Origin: Dastarcus helophoroides
Lineage: Eukaryota; Arthropoda; Insecta; Coleoptera; Bothrideridae
Direction of reading: 5' to 3'
Length of the DNA: 64,000 bases
NCBI GenBank assembly: GCA_028583605.1
Contig: CM053329.1
Span: forward strand, 14,913,729-14,977,728
The notes beneath the pieces are model-generated. The model saw only the letters and a list, made by a program, of their open reading frames with translations, was not told the origin of the DNA and did not search any database. Positions 11,534 to 23,046 of this stretch are shown here, in pieces. Within the stretch, counting starts at the first letter, position 1. Each line of letters begins with the position of its first letter. The translations under genes and the position numbers were made by a program.

Positions 11534-12021
11534 GTTACGTGCAGAATTCGTTATATCCGAAGTTGACTGTATTTCATTCGAATAAAGACGACTCAAAAAT
11601 GTTTGTAAAAAAAAAATTAGTTTTTTTTAGTTGGTTACGTGCAGAGTTCGTTATATCCGAAGTTGATTGTATTTCATTCGAATAAAGACGACTCAAAAAT
11701 GTTTGTAAAAAAAAAATTAGTTTTTTTTAGTTGGTTACGTGCAGAGTTCGTTATATCCGAAGTTGATTGTATTTCATTCGAATAAAGACGACTCAGAAAA
11801 GTTTGTAAAAAAAAAATTAGTTTTTTTTAGTTGGTTACGTGCAGAGTTCGTTATATCCGAAGTTGACTGTATTTCATTCGAATAAAGACGACTCAAAAAT
11901 GTTTGTAAAAAAAAAATTAGTTTTTTTTAGTTGGTTACGTGCAGAGTTCGTTATATCCGAAGTTGACTGTATTTCATTCGAATAAAGACGACTCAGAAAA
12001 GTTTGTAAAAAAAAATTAGTT
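11534..12021 (+). repeat. 100-bp tandem repeat, five nearly identical units
   Basis: GTTACGTGCAGA starts at 11534, 11634, 11734, 11834 and 11934, so the unit is exactly 100 bp. The last copy is cut short. Copies differ at a few positions (GACTG/GATTG, AAAAAT/GAAAAG). The unit holds TTCGTTATATCCGAAGTTG, a word I associate with terminal regions of mariner/pogo-type MITEs. This near-identity marks the array as recent. The preceding 11408-11533 carries a diverged flank including GTTCGTTATTAACC. Confidence 0.9.
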
Positions 12022-12244
12022 TGGTAATGTTATCTTGAATCCAATCATCATAACTGCATCCCATAAAGTCGAATTAAAATGTGATTAATTTCTTACCAAA
12101 CGTATTAATTAGAGGCTACACTAATTCATGTTAAAAACTTTTTATTTTAATCAATTTTTATTATTTTTTTATTGGCGTCAAAACCATCAAAAAATTTGTG
12201 GGTCTCAAGAAACCCCCCCAAATAGAAATATCGACCACATCACC

Positions 12245-12475
12245 TATTAGAACAAAATACGAGAACGAGGCGAGTGCACGTGATACGTAAACGTGCAGGT
12301 GGATCTACGGCGTTCGCGCGTCGGCTGAAAACTGAAGCGTCCCGACGCCGGGCGCACGGAAATGCATCGAACGCCGGACGGCGGCATTCCGCGCGACCTT
12401 CCACGAGACGCGACGAGCGTCGCCCGTGAATTATCCCCCGACATCGCACGTCGAGATATTTACAACGAGGGAATG
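12245..12475. other. GC- and CpG-rich island
   Basis: This ~230-bp stretch is dense in CG dinucleotides inside an AT-rich, repeat-filled region and contains a CACGTG E-box near 12276. Overlapping ORFs exist on both strands, but none resembles a known protein and no splice or start context decides between them. It may be a promoter/5' exon for the candidate exon at 13154 or an old transposon fragment. A truncated foldback end (TTTTTGGTGGAAC to CTTCAAATG, about 12486-12527) abuts it. Confidence 0.4.
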
Positions 12476-12485
12476 CCAACAACTT

Positions 12486-12527
12486 TTTTTTGGTGGAACA
12501 GACTAGTCCTTGGTTATCTTCAAATGT
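12486..12527 (-). mobile_element. Foldback element terminal fragment
   Basis: Only the outer terminus remains: TTTTTTTGGTGGAAC, then ACTAGTCCTTGGTTATCTTC. The ribozyme half is missing. Confidence 0.7.
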
Positions 12528-12529
12528 TT

Positions 12530-13075
12530 CCTCTTTTCGAATTTCCATTTTTATCAAGATATGGACTTTTTGACAATTTTGAGGTTTGTTTTTCTAAATT
12601 TCGACTAATTTTCTAAAAATTCGACATTTTCGAAAAAACTGGTTCGGATTTTCAAAAATGGAAATTTAAAAAAACAAACTTTCCAAAAGTCAGATTTTTG
12701 GAAAAATCTAAATTTTGAAAATTTGACATTCCACAAGAAGCTCAATTTAATGAAACCTAACTTTTGAAGTAAAATCGTAATTTGGAAAAAATTAACCTTT
12801 CAAAATATTCGACATTATTGAAAAAATTTAAAGTTAAAAAATCGAAATTTGAAAGAAATTCTAAAACGAGGCGAATTTAAAAAAAAAAAGTTGAAAGTTT
12901 TGATAACTTTGAAAAGAAGTCGAAATTTTGAAGGAAATCTGTCTTCAAAAAAATACGTTTTCGAAGTAAAACCTTTCAAAACAAAACTTTTGAAGAGAGT
13001 CGAAATTGTCAAAAAGTCTTCTCTAAAAAAGATGATCGTGCTTTTTGAGGTTTATTTTGCGAGTGTTTTTTCCTA
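12530..13075. repeat. AT-rich degenerate array, mostly A-rich polarity
   Basis: GTCGAAATTTTGAAAA-type words with A-runs. ORFs on both strands here are low-complexity shadows. Confidence 0.7.
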
Positions 13076-13153
13076 ATTATTTTCATTTTATTCTAACGAG
13101 GGTTAAATTACCCTGTTGTGTGCAAGAATTCGTTTTATTAACATTTATTGCAG

Positions 13154-13339
13154 GAAAAAAATGAATGTAACCACAACGTAGTAGAAAATGTCCCCCAGAA
13201 ATTGGGACTATTTTACGTTACGTCTTCGTTCGACGCTTTTCAATTCGGAAGTACTTGTTTAGGAAACAATTCCAAAACGAGGCGCTCGTGTAATTTTAGC
13301 CTTCACATGCGGTTAACGGATCACCCTCGGGTCACTTAA
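13154..13339 (+). CDS. Candidate 3'-terminal coding exon, unrecognised
   Basis: A pyrimidine/AT tract ending in TTTATTGCAG (acceptor AG at 13152-13153) is followed by 61 open codons and a TAA at 13337-13339. AATAAA lies at 13380-13385, about 40 bases past the stop, as expected for a terminal exon. Residue use is balanced, with four Cys and a basic patch (SKTRRSCNFSLHMR), unlike the Phe/Lys noise of nearby arrays. I do not recognise the protein. An upstream partner exon was not identified; the CpG island near 12.3 kb is a candidate location. A chance ORF is still possible. Confidence 0.3.
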   Translation, partial: EKNECNHNVVENVPQKLGLFYVTSSFDAFQFGSTCLGNNSKTRRSCNFSLHMRLTDHPRVT

Positions 13340-13379
13340 AAATGGACAATGCATCTTCGGTCTAATTTCCGAGGAAACC

Positions 13380-13385
13380 AATAAA
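13380..13385 (+). terminator. Polyadenylation signal AATAAA
   Basis: Canonical hexamer about 40 bases after the TAA of the candidate terminal exon. Confidence 0.35.
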
Positions 13386-13837
13386 GTTTCAGAAACCTGA
13401 CGGAATTTCACCTATTTTCTTATTAACCTTCCTATTTTAAGAACAAATCGAGCGAAAATGCATGCATTAACGCGCTTCATTAAAATATATGCGACAAAGA
13501 AAAAACTAGTTATGGCGCGACTGTTTCGACCAAATTAAAACTATCGCGTTATGGGGTTCACCTTGATTGCGATAATCGTAATTAACGTGTTTCATAGTTT
13601 CGTTAAAATCGTAATTTTTTGGTCACGTTTTTTTGCGGTCACGTTTTGATTGATTTTGCGTTAAACACCTCTGATTTTAACATAGTTTTCCTTAGTATTT
13701 TGTCAACTTTCATTTATTTAATTTTCACAAGCGATATCGCAACGCATTATCGGTTCACTGTGGATTGTTAACACTTTAAATAACCAAATCACTGATCACA
13801 ACTCATTTACTACTAATTTAGGGTGATTATATTAGTA

Positions 13838-15390
13838 TTCTACGCATGCTAGAATATTCGATATCTCGAAGTTTTCAAAGCTTCTTCTTTATAGCACTAA
13901 TTACTTGTAAACATTCAATAAAAGTCTCAAACCTATGACTAATTTCTGCAAGGTGTTTATATTAGTTTCTGCCCCTTAATCATTATTTGAGGTTAGAATA
14001 AAGAATATTCGATATCTCGAATAATGTATATTCGATATTTCGAAGTTTCCAACGCATGATTACGTATCTTTATGGCCCTAATTACTTGTAAGCATTCGAT
14101 ATATGTCTCTGACATATGACTAATGTATGTAGGGTGCTCATGTAACTATTCCATGCACACTAGAATATTCGATATCTCGAACTTTCCAAAGCTTAATTAC
14201 GTTTTTTTTTATAGCACTAATTACTTATAAACATTCGATAAACGTCTCGAACCTATGACTAATTTCTGTAAGGTGTTTATATTAGTTTCCGCCCTTTAAT
14301 CATTATTCGATATCTCGAAGTTTTCAAAGCATGATTGCGTATTTTTAAGGCCCTAATTACTTGTAAACATTCGATAGATGTTTCTGACCTATGACTAATG
14401 TGTGTATTATTACTATTACTATTCCACGCATACTAGAATATTCGATATCTCCAAGTTTCCAACGCTTAATTACGTTTCTTCTTTAGAGCACTAATTACTT
14501 ATAAACATCCGATAAACGTCTCGAACCTATAATAGTTTCTGTAAGGTGTTTCTATTAGTTTCCGCGCTTTAATCATTATTCGATATCTCGAAGTTTTCAA
14601 AGCATGATTACGTATCTTTTTGGCCCTAATTACTTGTAAACATTCGATAGATGTCTCTGACCTGTGACTAATGTGTGTAGGGTGCTTATATTGCTATTCC
14701 TCGCATACTAGAATATTCGATATCTCGAACTTTGCAAAGCTTAATTACGTTTCTTCTTTACAGCACTAATTACTTATAAACATTCGATAACTTATGAACT
14801 TATGAATAATTTCTGTAAGGTGTTCCTATTAGATTCCGCGGTTTAATCATCATTCGAGGTATCGAATAATGAATATTCGATATCTCGAAGTTTCCAAAGC
14901 ATGATTACGTATCTTTATGGCCCTAATTACTTGTAAACATTCGATAGATGTTTCTGACCTATGACTAATGTCTGTAGGATGCTTATTTTACTATTCCACG
15001 CATACTAGAGTATTCGATATCTTCAAGTTTCCAACGCTTAATTACGTTTTATCTTTATAGCACTAATTACTTATGAACATTCGATAAACGTCTCGAACCT
15101 ATTACTAATTTCGGTAAGGTGTTTATATTAGTTTCCGCGCTTTAATCATTATTGGGTATCTCAAAGTTTTCAACGCATGATTACGTATCTTTATGGCTCT
15201 AATTACTTGTAAACATTCGATAGATGTCTCTGACCTTTGACTAATGTTTGTAGAGTGCTGATATTACTATTCCACGTATACTAGAATCTTCGATATCTCG
15301 AAGTTTCCAACGCTTAATTACGTTTCTTCTTTATAGCACTAATTACTTATAAACATTCGATAAACATCTCGAACCTATGACTAATTTCTG
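13838..15390 (+). repeat. Dimeric A/B satellite, ~275-bp higher-order unit
   Basis: Two related ~135-140-bp monomers alternate. Type A has GCTTAATTACGTTTCTTC, GCACTAATTACTTATAAAC and CGATAAACGTCTCGAACC. Type B has CATGATTACGTATCTTTATGG, CTTGTAAACATTCGATAGATG and GACTAATGTGTGTAGG. Both end in GAATATTCGATATCTCGAAG. The A-specific word GCTTAATTAC starts at 14191, 14464, 14739, 15036 and 15312, giving spacings of 273, 275, 297 and 276 bp. The 297 spacing comes from an extra copy of the ATTCGATATC boundary. Sequence 13386-13837 to its left is low-copy without a gene. Confidence 0.92.
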
Positions 15391-15586
15391 CGCCCGCCTA
15401 CCTTACTTAATAGCTTCTATCTAGAAAACAGCTGTTACCGTCACATTCCACAGTTGCGAATAGAATCGTTGAAACTCATCGAATTGAACGTCACTTGAAC
15501 ATAGTTTTTGATGGGATATAGTGAAGGGTGAACGTTCGCACAAGTCTGTATTCAAACTTTTTTTTGTGTTGCATATTCAGAGGAGA

Positions 15587-15726
15587 TATCTCTCTTCAGA
15601 TGACAGCTTGGCCATCGAAACGCGTTAAAGCAACCTTTGTTGTGTTTTCTAACTTTTCTTTGTTCCAGGGGACAAGATTTGTATTTCAGTTTTTGAAGAT
15701 AACCAAGGACCAGTCCGTTCCACCAA
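15587..15726 (+). mobile_element. Foldback/ribozyme element, copy C (right half, degenerate)
   Basis: Begins at TATCTCTC like copies A and G and ends GTTCCACCAAAA. The core CTGAAGA is mutated to CTTCAGA, and hairpin II has a mismatch (GACAGC/GCCATC), so the motif is presumably dead. GAAACGCGTT is retained. Confidence 0.8.
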
Positions 15727-15749
15727 AATACAAGAGGGTAATTTAATCC

Positions 15750-17867
15750 TCATTAAAATAGGATAAAAATAATTAGAAAGAAATACTAAAAAAAATCTCA
15801 AAAAGGATTACCATATTTCTTTTAGAAAGAACATAACTTTTTAATGACAATTTCGACTTTTTTCAAAACACTGATTTTTTAAAATATTTCGACTACTTGA
15901 AAATTTCGACTGTTTGAAAATTTCGACTGATGATGATGAAAATAATTAAGAAGAAATACCAAAAAAAAATCTCAAAAAGGATTACCATCTTTCTTGTAGA
16001 AAGAATATAACTTTTTGATGACAATTCCGATTTTTTTTCAAAACTCTAATTTTTTAAAATATTTCGACTGTTTGAAAATATCGACTATATGAAAATTTCG
16101 ACTATTTGAAAATTTCGACTGTTTGAAAATTTCGACTGTTTGAAAATTTCGACTTGTTAAAAATTTAAATCTTTGAAAATGTCGCTTTTTAAAAGATTGA
16201 TTTTTTAAAATTTCGAATTTCATTTTCAAAATTCTGCTTTTTCTTAAGTTCAACTGTTTTAAAAAAGTTCGACCTGTTTTACAATTTCGACTTCCTGATT
16301 TTTAAAAATTTTGACTGTTTCAAAATCTCTCTTTTTGAAAATGTCGAGTCTTTTGAAAGGTCGATTTTTTCTTTTTTTAATTTTATTTGAAAATTCACTC
16401 TTTTTTAAAATTTGATTTTTTTTTGAAAATTTCGTTCTTTCAAAATTTTCATTTTTTCAAATTTTGGAATCTACTTTTTCAATAATTGCGACATTTTTTG
16501 AATCTTACACTTTTTAAAACTTATACTTTTTAAAACTTACATTTTTTAGAAATATTTCGAATTACTTCTTTTGAAAATGTCAATTTGTCTGTTTTAGAAT
16601 TTCGACTTTTTTATATACCTTGATTTTTTAAAAATTTGATTTGTTTTCAAATTGTCGGTTTTTTAACCATCAGTTTTTTTTTAAATATCAAGAATTTTGA
16701 ATAGTTGATTTTTTTTCAAATTTTAATTTTATTTTAAAATTTAGACTATAAAATTTGAACTCTTCCTTCGAACATTTCGAATTTTCCACATTTTTATTTT
16801 TCCAGATCTTGGAATTCACTATTTTTAAAAATTTCTATATTTTTTAAAATGTCTGCATTTTTTAAAACCTAATTTTTTTAAAAAACATCCTACTACTTTT
16901 CTAAAGTGTTTAATTTTTTTGGTTTAAACTATCCACTTTTTTACAAATATTGATTTTTCAAAATTCTGACTTTTTTCAAAATTTCGGTTTTTATCTTTTA
17001 ATTTTTTTGAAAATGTCGAGTATTCTGAAAGATTAATTTTTTCCAAATTTTGAGATTATTTCAAAATTCGGGCTGCTTTTTAAAATTTGAACTTCTTTTT
17101 TGAAAATTTTGCTTTTTCAAAATTTTGACTTTTCCAAATTTTGGAATATACTTATTGAACAATTTCTACATTTTTTAAATCTTTCACTTTTTAAAACTTA
17201 CATTTTTTTTTCAAATAATTCGAACTACTTTTTTTGAAAATGGCAATTCTTTTTGTTTTACAATTTCGACTTTATTATAAACCTTGATTTTTAAACATTT
17301 TGACTTTTTTCCAAAATTTCGGTTTTTTAATTATCAATTTTTTTTTCGAAAATATCGAGTATTTTAAAAGTTGATTTTTTGTCAAATTTTGATATTATTT
17401 CAAAATTTAAACTATAAAATTTAAACTTTTCTTTGAACATCTGAAATTTTTAAAATTTTTATTTTTCCAAATCTTGGAATTTACTTTTTGTTTAAATTTC
17501 TACATTTTTTGAAACTTACGTTTTTTTTTTTCAAAATATCGTACTACTTTTTTTGAAAATGTCAATTTTCTTTTGTTTTCGACTATTTTTAAACCTTGAT
17601 TTTTAAAAATTGTAACTTTTTTCAAAATTTCGGTTTTTTCACTTCAAATTTTGAGTTTATTTAAAAATTCCGGCTACTTTTCAAAATCTGAACTACCTTT
17701 TTGAAAATGTTGATTTTTCAAAATTTTGATTTTGCCAAATTTCGGAATCTACTTATTGAATAATTTCGACATTTTTTTTAAAACTTTCACTTTTTAAAAG
17801 TTACTTTTTTTTTCAAATAATTGGAACTACCTTTTTTGAAAAGGGCAATATTTTTGTTTTTGGAAAA
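15750..17867 (+). repeat. AT-rich array, T-rich polarity, with local sub-repeats
   Basis: TTTCGACTTTTT-type array. Local structure includes a ~175-bp duplication (the CTCAAAAAGGATTACCAT word near 15797 and 15972). A run of 17-bp units TTTCGACTGTTTGAAAA lies at about 16062-16155. A longer unit of several hundred bp recurs near 16560, 17220, 17530 and 17820 (CGAACTAC, TTTTGAAAATGGCAATTC and CCTTGATTTTTAAA in order). No genes. Confidence 0.85.
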
Positions 17868-18100
17868 TTAAAATACAAAACTGAAAACTGAAACCAAGAA
17901 AGATTAAAAAACACAACAAAGGTTGCTCTAACGCGTTTCGACAGCCAAGCTATACTGATACAGTATCTCTCTGAAGATGATAGTTTGGCTGTAGAAACGC
18001 TTTAGAGCAACCTTTGTTGTTTTTTAACATTTCTTGGTTTCAGGAGACAAGTTTTGTATTTTAATTTTTGAAGATAACCAAGGACCAGCCGGTTCCACCA
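17868..18100. mobile_element. Foldback/ribozyme element, copy D (two unequal arms)
   Basis: The left arm ends within hairpin II (CCAAGCTATACTGATA), so only the right arm keeps the full ribozyme core. The left terminus has lost the stretch between TTTTGG and AAAATTAAAATAC. Comparison with neighbouring array units shows it inserted into TTTTGTTTTACAATTT. Confidence 0.8.
17965..18008 (+). ncRNA. Hammerhead-like motif, copy D right arm
   Basis: TATCTCT, CTGAAGA, T, GATAGT-TTG-GCTGTA, GAAA, CGCTTT, AGAG. Stem II has decayed at its base, and CGCG has become CGCT, so this copy is probably inactive although all core words are present. Confidence 0.35.
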
Positions 18101-18109
18101 AAATTACAA

Positions 18110-21100
18110 TTTGGACTTTTTTATAAATCTTGATTATTAAAAATTTTGACTTTTATCAAATTGTCCGTTTTTAACTATTAATTTTTTTTGAAAATTTCGA
18201 AAATAAGTCGAACTATATTACAAACTTTTTTAAAGAAAGTGGAAATTTTGGTAAACACAAAACTTTGAAAAAACTGGAACTTTAGAAATGGCAGAAAAGA
18301 AGAAATTGCAATGAATTGAAGTATGGCGAAAAGAAAGCGGAGATTTTTGCAAAAAAGGTAAAATTTAGAATAAGCGGAAATTTGAAAATGTCGAAACTAT
18401 TGAAAAAATTCGAAAAGTCAACATTTCGAAAAAAAAGACAAAATTTTGATTTCAAGATTTGGAAAATGGTCGAAATTTTGAAAAAAAAAATGGGAGTTGA
18501 GCAAAGAGAAATTCTGAAATGTCAACATTGTCGTAAAGAAAGTCAAAGTTTACAAAAATGACATAATATCTAGAAGGAATTGTGAAATTTCGACAATTTT
18601 TAAAACGTTTAGATTTACATAAAAGTTAACATCTCGAAATAAAAAGTCCAAATTTTTATAAAAATGGGAATTGAAACAAAAATGGGAATTTTGACAAATA
18701 TTGAAATTTAAAAAACGTAAAAGTTTTAAAATGAAATTTTTTAAAAGTGAAAATTTATAGAGTTAAAATCTCGAAAAAATGTCTAAATTTTCATAAAGTC
18801 AAAATTTAAATTTTGATGTTCAAATTTTTGAAAATACCCGATATTTATAGGTCAACACTTCGAAAAAAAGTCAAAATTTTAACTTCAATTTTTTAAGATA
18901 AAGTCAAATTTGTACAAAAAATGGAAGTGAAAAATGTAACTTCGGAAACTGAGTCACTGTTTTAAAGAATCGAAGTTACAATATCGAGAAAAATAACGAA
19001 ATTTTCAAAAAAGAAAACTAGAAACTGAGAAAAAGTCGAAATTCTGATAGAAATGAGAATCTCGAAAAGACGAAATTGTGAAATGTTGACATTTTTAAAA
19101 ATGTAAATTTACAAAAGCCAGATCTCGAAAAAAAAGTCGAAATTTTCACAAAAAATCAAAATTTGGAAATAGGGGAAATTTTAAATGTCGAAATTTTTGA
19201 AAAATAGTCGACATTTTGATAAAAATCGGAATGAAAAAAGGGGGTAATGTCGAAATGTCGACTTTTTTAACAAAAATCGAAGTTTACAAAAAAATCAACA
19301 TTTCGAGAAAAAGTCGAAAAAAAAATCGAAATTTTCGCAAAAAATCAAAATTTGGAAAGAGGGTCATTTTAAATGTCGAAATTTTTGAAAAATAGTAGAC
19401 ATTTTGATAAAAATTGGAATGAAAGAAGAGGGTAATGTCGAAATGTCAACTGTTTAAAAAAAAATCGAAGTTTACAAAAAAATGAATATTTCGAAAGAAC
19501 GTCGAAAAAACAATCGCAAAAAATCAAAATTGGGAAATAGGGTTATTTTAAATATCGAAATTTTTTAAAAAGAGTGCATATTTTGATAAAAATCGAAATG
19601 AAAATAGGGAAAAATGTCGAAAGGTCGACTTTTTTAACAAAAGTCGAAGTTTACAAAAAACCCAAAATTTCGACAAAAAGTCGAAATCCTGAAATCAAAA
19701 TTTTCACAAAAAAATAATAGAAATTTTGATGTGTTCAAATTTTTGAAAAAACTCGAAATTTATAACATTTCGAAAAAAGTCAAAATTTTGGTTTCAACAT
19801 TTTGGGAAAAAGACAAAATTGTAACAAAAATGTGAGTGCAAGAATGGAAATTTTGAAACTAAGTCACGTTTTTAAAGATTAGTTTATAAAAAAGTTATAA
19901 TTTTGGAAAAAATATCGAAATTTTCCAAAAAAAAAGAATCAAAAACTAGAAATTTCGAGAGAAAAAGTCGAAATTCTGTTGGAAACGGAAATCTGAAAAA
20001 AGTGGAATTGTGAGATGTCGACATTTTTAAAAATCTAAACTTAAAAAGCCAGATCTCAAAAAAAAGTCGAGATTTTCACAAAAAATCAAAATTTGGAAAT
20101 AGGGAAAATTTTAAATGTGGAAATTTTTAAAAAATAGTCGACATTTTGATAAAAATCGGAATAAAAGAAGGGGGTAATGTGGAAATGTCGACTTTTTTAA
20201 ACAAAAATCGAAGTTTACAAAAAAATCAACATTTCGATAAAAAGTCGAAAAAAAATCGAAATTTTGGCAAAAAATCAAAATTTGGAAATAGGGACATTTT
20301 AAACGTCGAAATATTTTAAAAATTGTGGTCATTTTAATAAAAATCGGAATGAAAATAGCGGAAAATGTCGAAAGAGAAAAAAAAATTTGGAGAAAAGGTC
20401 CAAAAAAAAATTGAAATTTTCGCAAAAAATCAAAATTTGGACACAGGAACATTTTAAATGTAAAAATATTTCAAAAATAGTCGACATTTTGATAAAAATC
20501 GGAATTAAAAAAGAGAATAATCTCGAAATGTCGACTTTTTTTAATAAACATCGAAATTACAAAAAAATCAACATTTCGAGAAAAAGTCGGGAAAAAATCG
20601 AAATTTTGGCAAAAAAGCAAAATTTGGAAACGAGGACATTTTAAGTGTCGAAATTTTTCAAAAAGAGTGGGTATTTTGATAAAAATCGGAATGAAAATAG
20701 GGAAAAATGTCGAAAGGTCGATCGAAGTTAATAAAAAGAACCAAAATTTCCAGAAAAAGTCGAAAAAAAATTGAAATTTTCGCAAAAAATCAAAATTTGG
20801 AAACAGGGACATTTTAAACGTCGAAATTTTTCAAAAAAAGAGTCGACATTTTGATAAAAATCGGAATGAAAAAAAGGAGTAATGTCGAAATGTCGACTTT
20901 TTTTAACAAACATCGAAAGTTGACAAAAAAATCAACATTTCGAGGTAAAGTCGGAAAAAAAATCGAAATTTTCGCAAAAAAGCAAAATTTGGAAACGAGG
21001 ACATTTTAAGTGTCGAAATTTTTCAAAAAGAGTGGATATTTTGATAAAAATCGGAATGAAAATAGGGGAAAATGTCGAAAGGTCGATTTTTTTTTAACAA

Positions 21101-21736
21101 AAATCAAAGTTAACAAAAAAGCAAAATTTCCAGAAAAAGTCGAAAAAAAATTGAAATTTTCGCAAAAAATCAAAACTTGGTAACAGGGACATTTTAAATG
21201 TCGAAATTTTTTCCAAAAAGAATCGACATTTTGATAAAAATCGGAATGGAAAAAAGGAGTAATGTCGAAATGTCGACTTTTTTTAACAAACATCGAAGAT
21301 TACAAATAAATCAACATTTCGAGACAAAGTCGAAAAAAAAATCAAAATTTTCGCAAAAAAGCAAAATTTGGAAACGAGGACGTTTTAGGGGAAAATGTCG
21401 AAAGGTCGACTTTTTTTAACAAAAGTCGAAGTTAACAAAAAACCCAAAATTTGCGAGAAAAGTCGGAAAAAAAATTGAAATTTTCACAAAAAATCAAAAT
21501 ATGGAAATAGGGACATTTTAAATGTCGACATTTTTCAAGAACAGTCGATATTTTGATAAAAGTTGAATGAAAAAAGGGGAAAATGTCCAAATGTCGAAAG
21601 GACAAACTTTTTTTAACAAAAGTCGAAGCTTACAAAAAAAATCAAAATTTAGACAAAAAGTCGAAATCCTAAAATCAAAATTTTCACAAAAAAGCCAAAT
21701 TTTAGAGATAGTCTATTTGAAATAGTTTTAAAATAG
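18110..21736 (+). repeat. AT-rich array, A-rich polarity, ~188-bp alternating units
   Basis: The array changes from T-rich to A-rich at about 18195. From about 19.2 kb it resolves into ~188-bp units that start near TCGGAATGAAAA: about 20157, 20346, 20500, 20687, 20862, 21053 and 21241. Two types largely alternate: one with GTAATGTCGAAATGTCGAC and AACATCGAA, the other with GGGAAAAATGTCGAAAGGTCG and CCAAAATTTCC. That gives a ~375-bp dimer. Minus-strand ORFs of 85-113 codons are Phe-rich shadows of the units. Confidence 0.88.
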
Positions 21737-22007
21737 GCGAGATTGATTGAAACACAGAACTTGTCCCCTGAAACCAAGAAAGATTAAAAAACACAAGAAA
21801 GGTTGCTCTAACGCGTTTCGACAGCCAAGCTGTCATCTCTAGTTTCTAGTTTCTCTCTGAAGATGACAGCTTGGCTGTCGAAACGCGTTAGAGCAACCTT
21901 TGTTGTGTTTTTTAATTTTTCTTGGTTTCAGGGGACAAGTTCTGTGTTTCAATTTTTGAAGATAACTAAGGACCAGTCCGTTCTATCAAACTTATCGCGA
22001 GATTGAT
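21737..22007. mobile_element. Foldback/ribozyme element, copy E, with direct repeats
   Basis: Two-armed copy bounded by an exact 11-bp direct repeat GCGAGATTGAT (21737-21747 and 21997-22007), the clearest target-site duplication in the family here. The arms run from CTTGTCCCCTGAAACC on the left to GGTTTCAGGGGACAAG on the right. The left-arm motif has lost CTGA (reads AGAGATGACAGC), while the right arm is complete. Confidence 0.85.
21852..21895 (+). ncRNA. Hammerhead-like motif, copy E right arm
   Basis: TCTCT, CTGAAGA, T, GACAGC-TTG-GCTGTC, GAAA, CGCGTT, AGAG: complete core, with perfect stems I and II. Confidence 0.5.
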
Positions 22008-22930
22008 AAAAAACCAAAATTTTCAAAGTCGAACTTTGAAAGAAGATTTTGAAAAAAGTCGAAATTAAAAAGTAATGGAATTCTTTAAAAACAAGTTAAA
22101 AGAAATTTTTCAGAAAAATCAACATTTCCAGAAAAAGTTAAAACATTTAACGAAGTCCGACTTTTGTAAAAGTAAGAAATGATTAAAAAAAAATCAATTT
22201 TTTCAAATTACATGAATCAAAATTTCGAGCAAAGGTCGAAATTTTGAAACAATTAAATGGAATTGTTTTAAAAAAAAAATGTCAACAATTTCCATTTATT
22301 TTTCAATGCTCGTAATACGAAATAATTACAAAAAAATTAATTTATTAACATTCAGAAATAACAAATCTAAAATTTAAAAAAAATCTAAATTTCATTATAT
22401 CAAAGTCTAGATTTTGAGAATAAAGCAGAAATTTTGAGAAAAAAAAACGTAAAATTTTCTATTTTCAATTTGGATCCCTCGTAAGGAAATCATCGTTTAA
22501 AAGAAGTTTGAATTCAAATTTTCGATAAAAAAGTTATGGGATTTAGAAATACAGAGATTTCGATTTATTTTTGAAAATATCGATGCTTTTTCTCGAAATT
22601 TTTATTTAAATTTTTTTCCCAAAATTTCAAATTTAAATTTTAAGTACAATCATCCACAAGCAAAGAGTATACTTTTCAAAATTTAAATCGAGATTCCAAG
22701 AGGAAATATTCCAGTGTTAACTCAAAATTTTGAGTCTGAATTCAAAATTTCGAGTTCAAAGTTTGATGTCACGAGTTCCGAATGGAATTCAAACCCTTCG
22801 ATTAGTGTTGCTTTATCCTTTCAGCTCGCCGATTAACTAGAAGAAATCCCCCACCCAAAATATCTAAGCCAATTAAAGAAAAATAAAAAAAAGTTTACTA
22901 AAACGACCCACTGAAAAGATTTTATAAAGC
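22008..22930. repeat. AT-rich degenerate sequence
   Basis: Diffuse A-rich then mixed array words without clear periodicity. It grades at about 22750-22920 into low-copy sequence that forms the 3' flank of the gene on the minus strand. Confidence 0.6.
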
Positions 22931-22936
22931 TTTATT
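22931..22936 (-). terminator. Polyadenylation signal AATAAA (minus strand)
   Basis: TTTATT on the + strand, about 110 bases after the TAA of the 23047-23484 gene, a normal distance for a 3' UTR end. Confidence 0.6.
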
Positions 22937-23046
22937 GTAACTGAAAGTACATGGAAAAATGTGAGGAATTTTTCTCATTATTTATATTAAATCTAATAAT
23001 AGTAGGTGCCCCTCGACTACTTAACAACAAAACGTAACTTCCGCTT

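Noticed and set aside
12240..12616. Arg-rich ORFs on both strands across the CpG island
   Set aside because: Three overlapping frames, one running into a transposon end; GC-rich composition lowers stop frequency, so none is credible alone.
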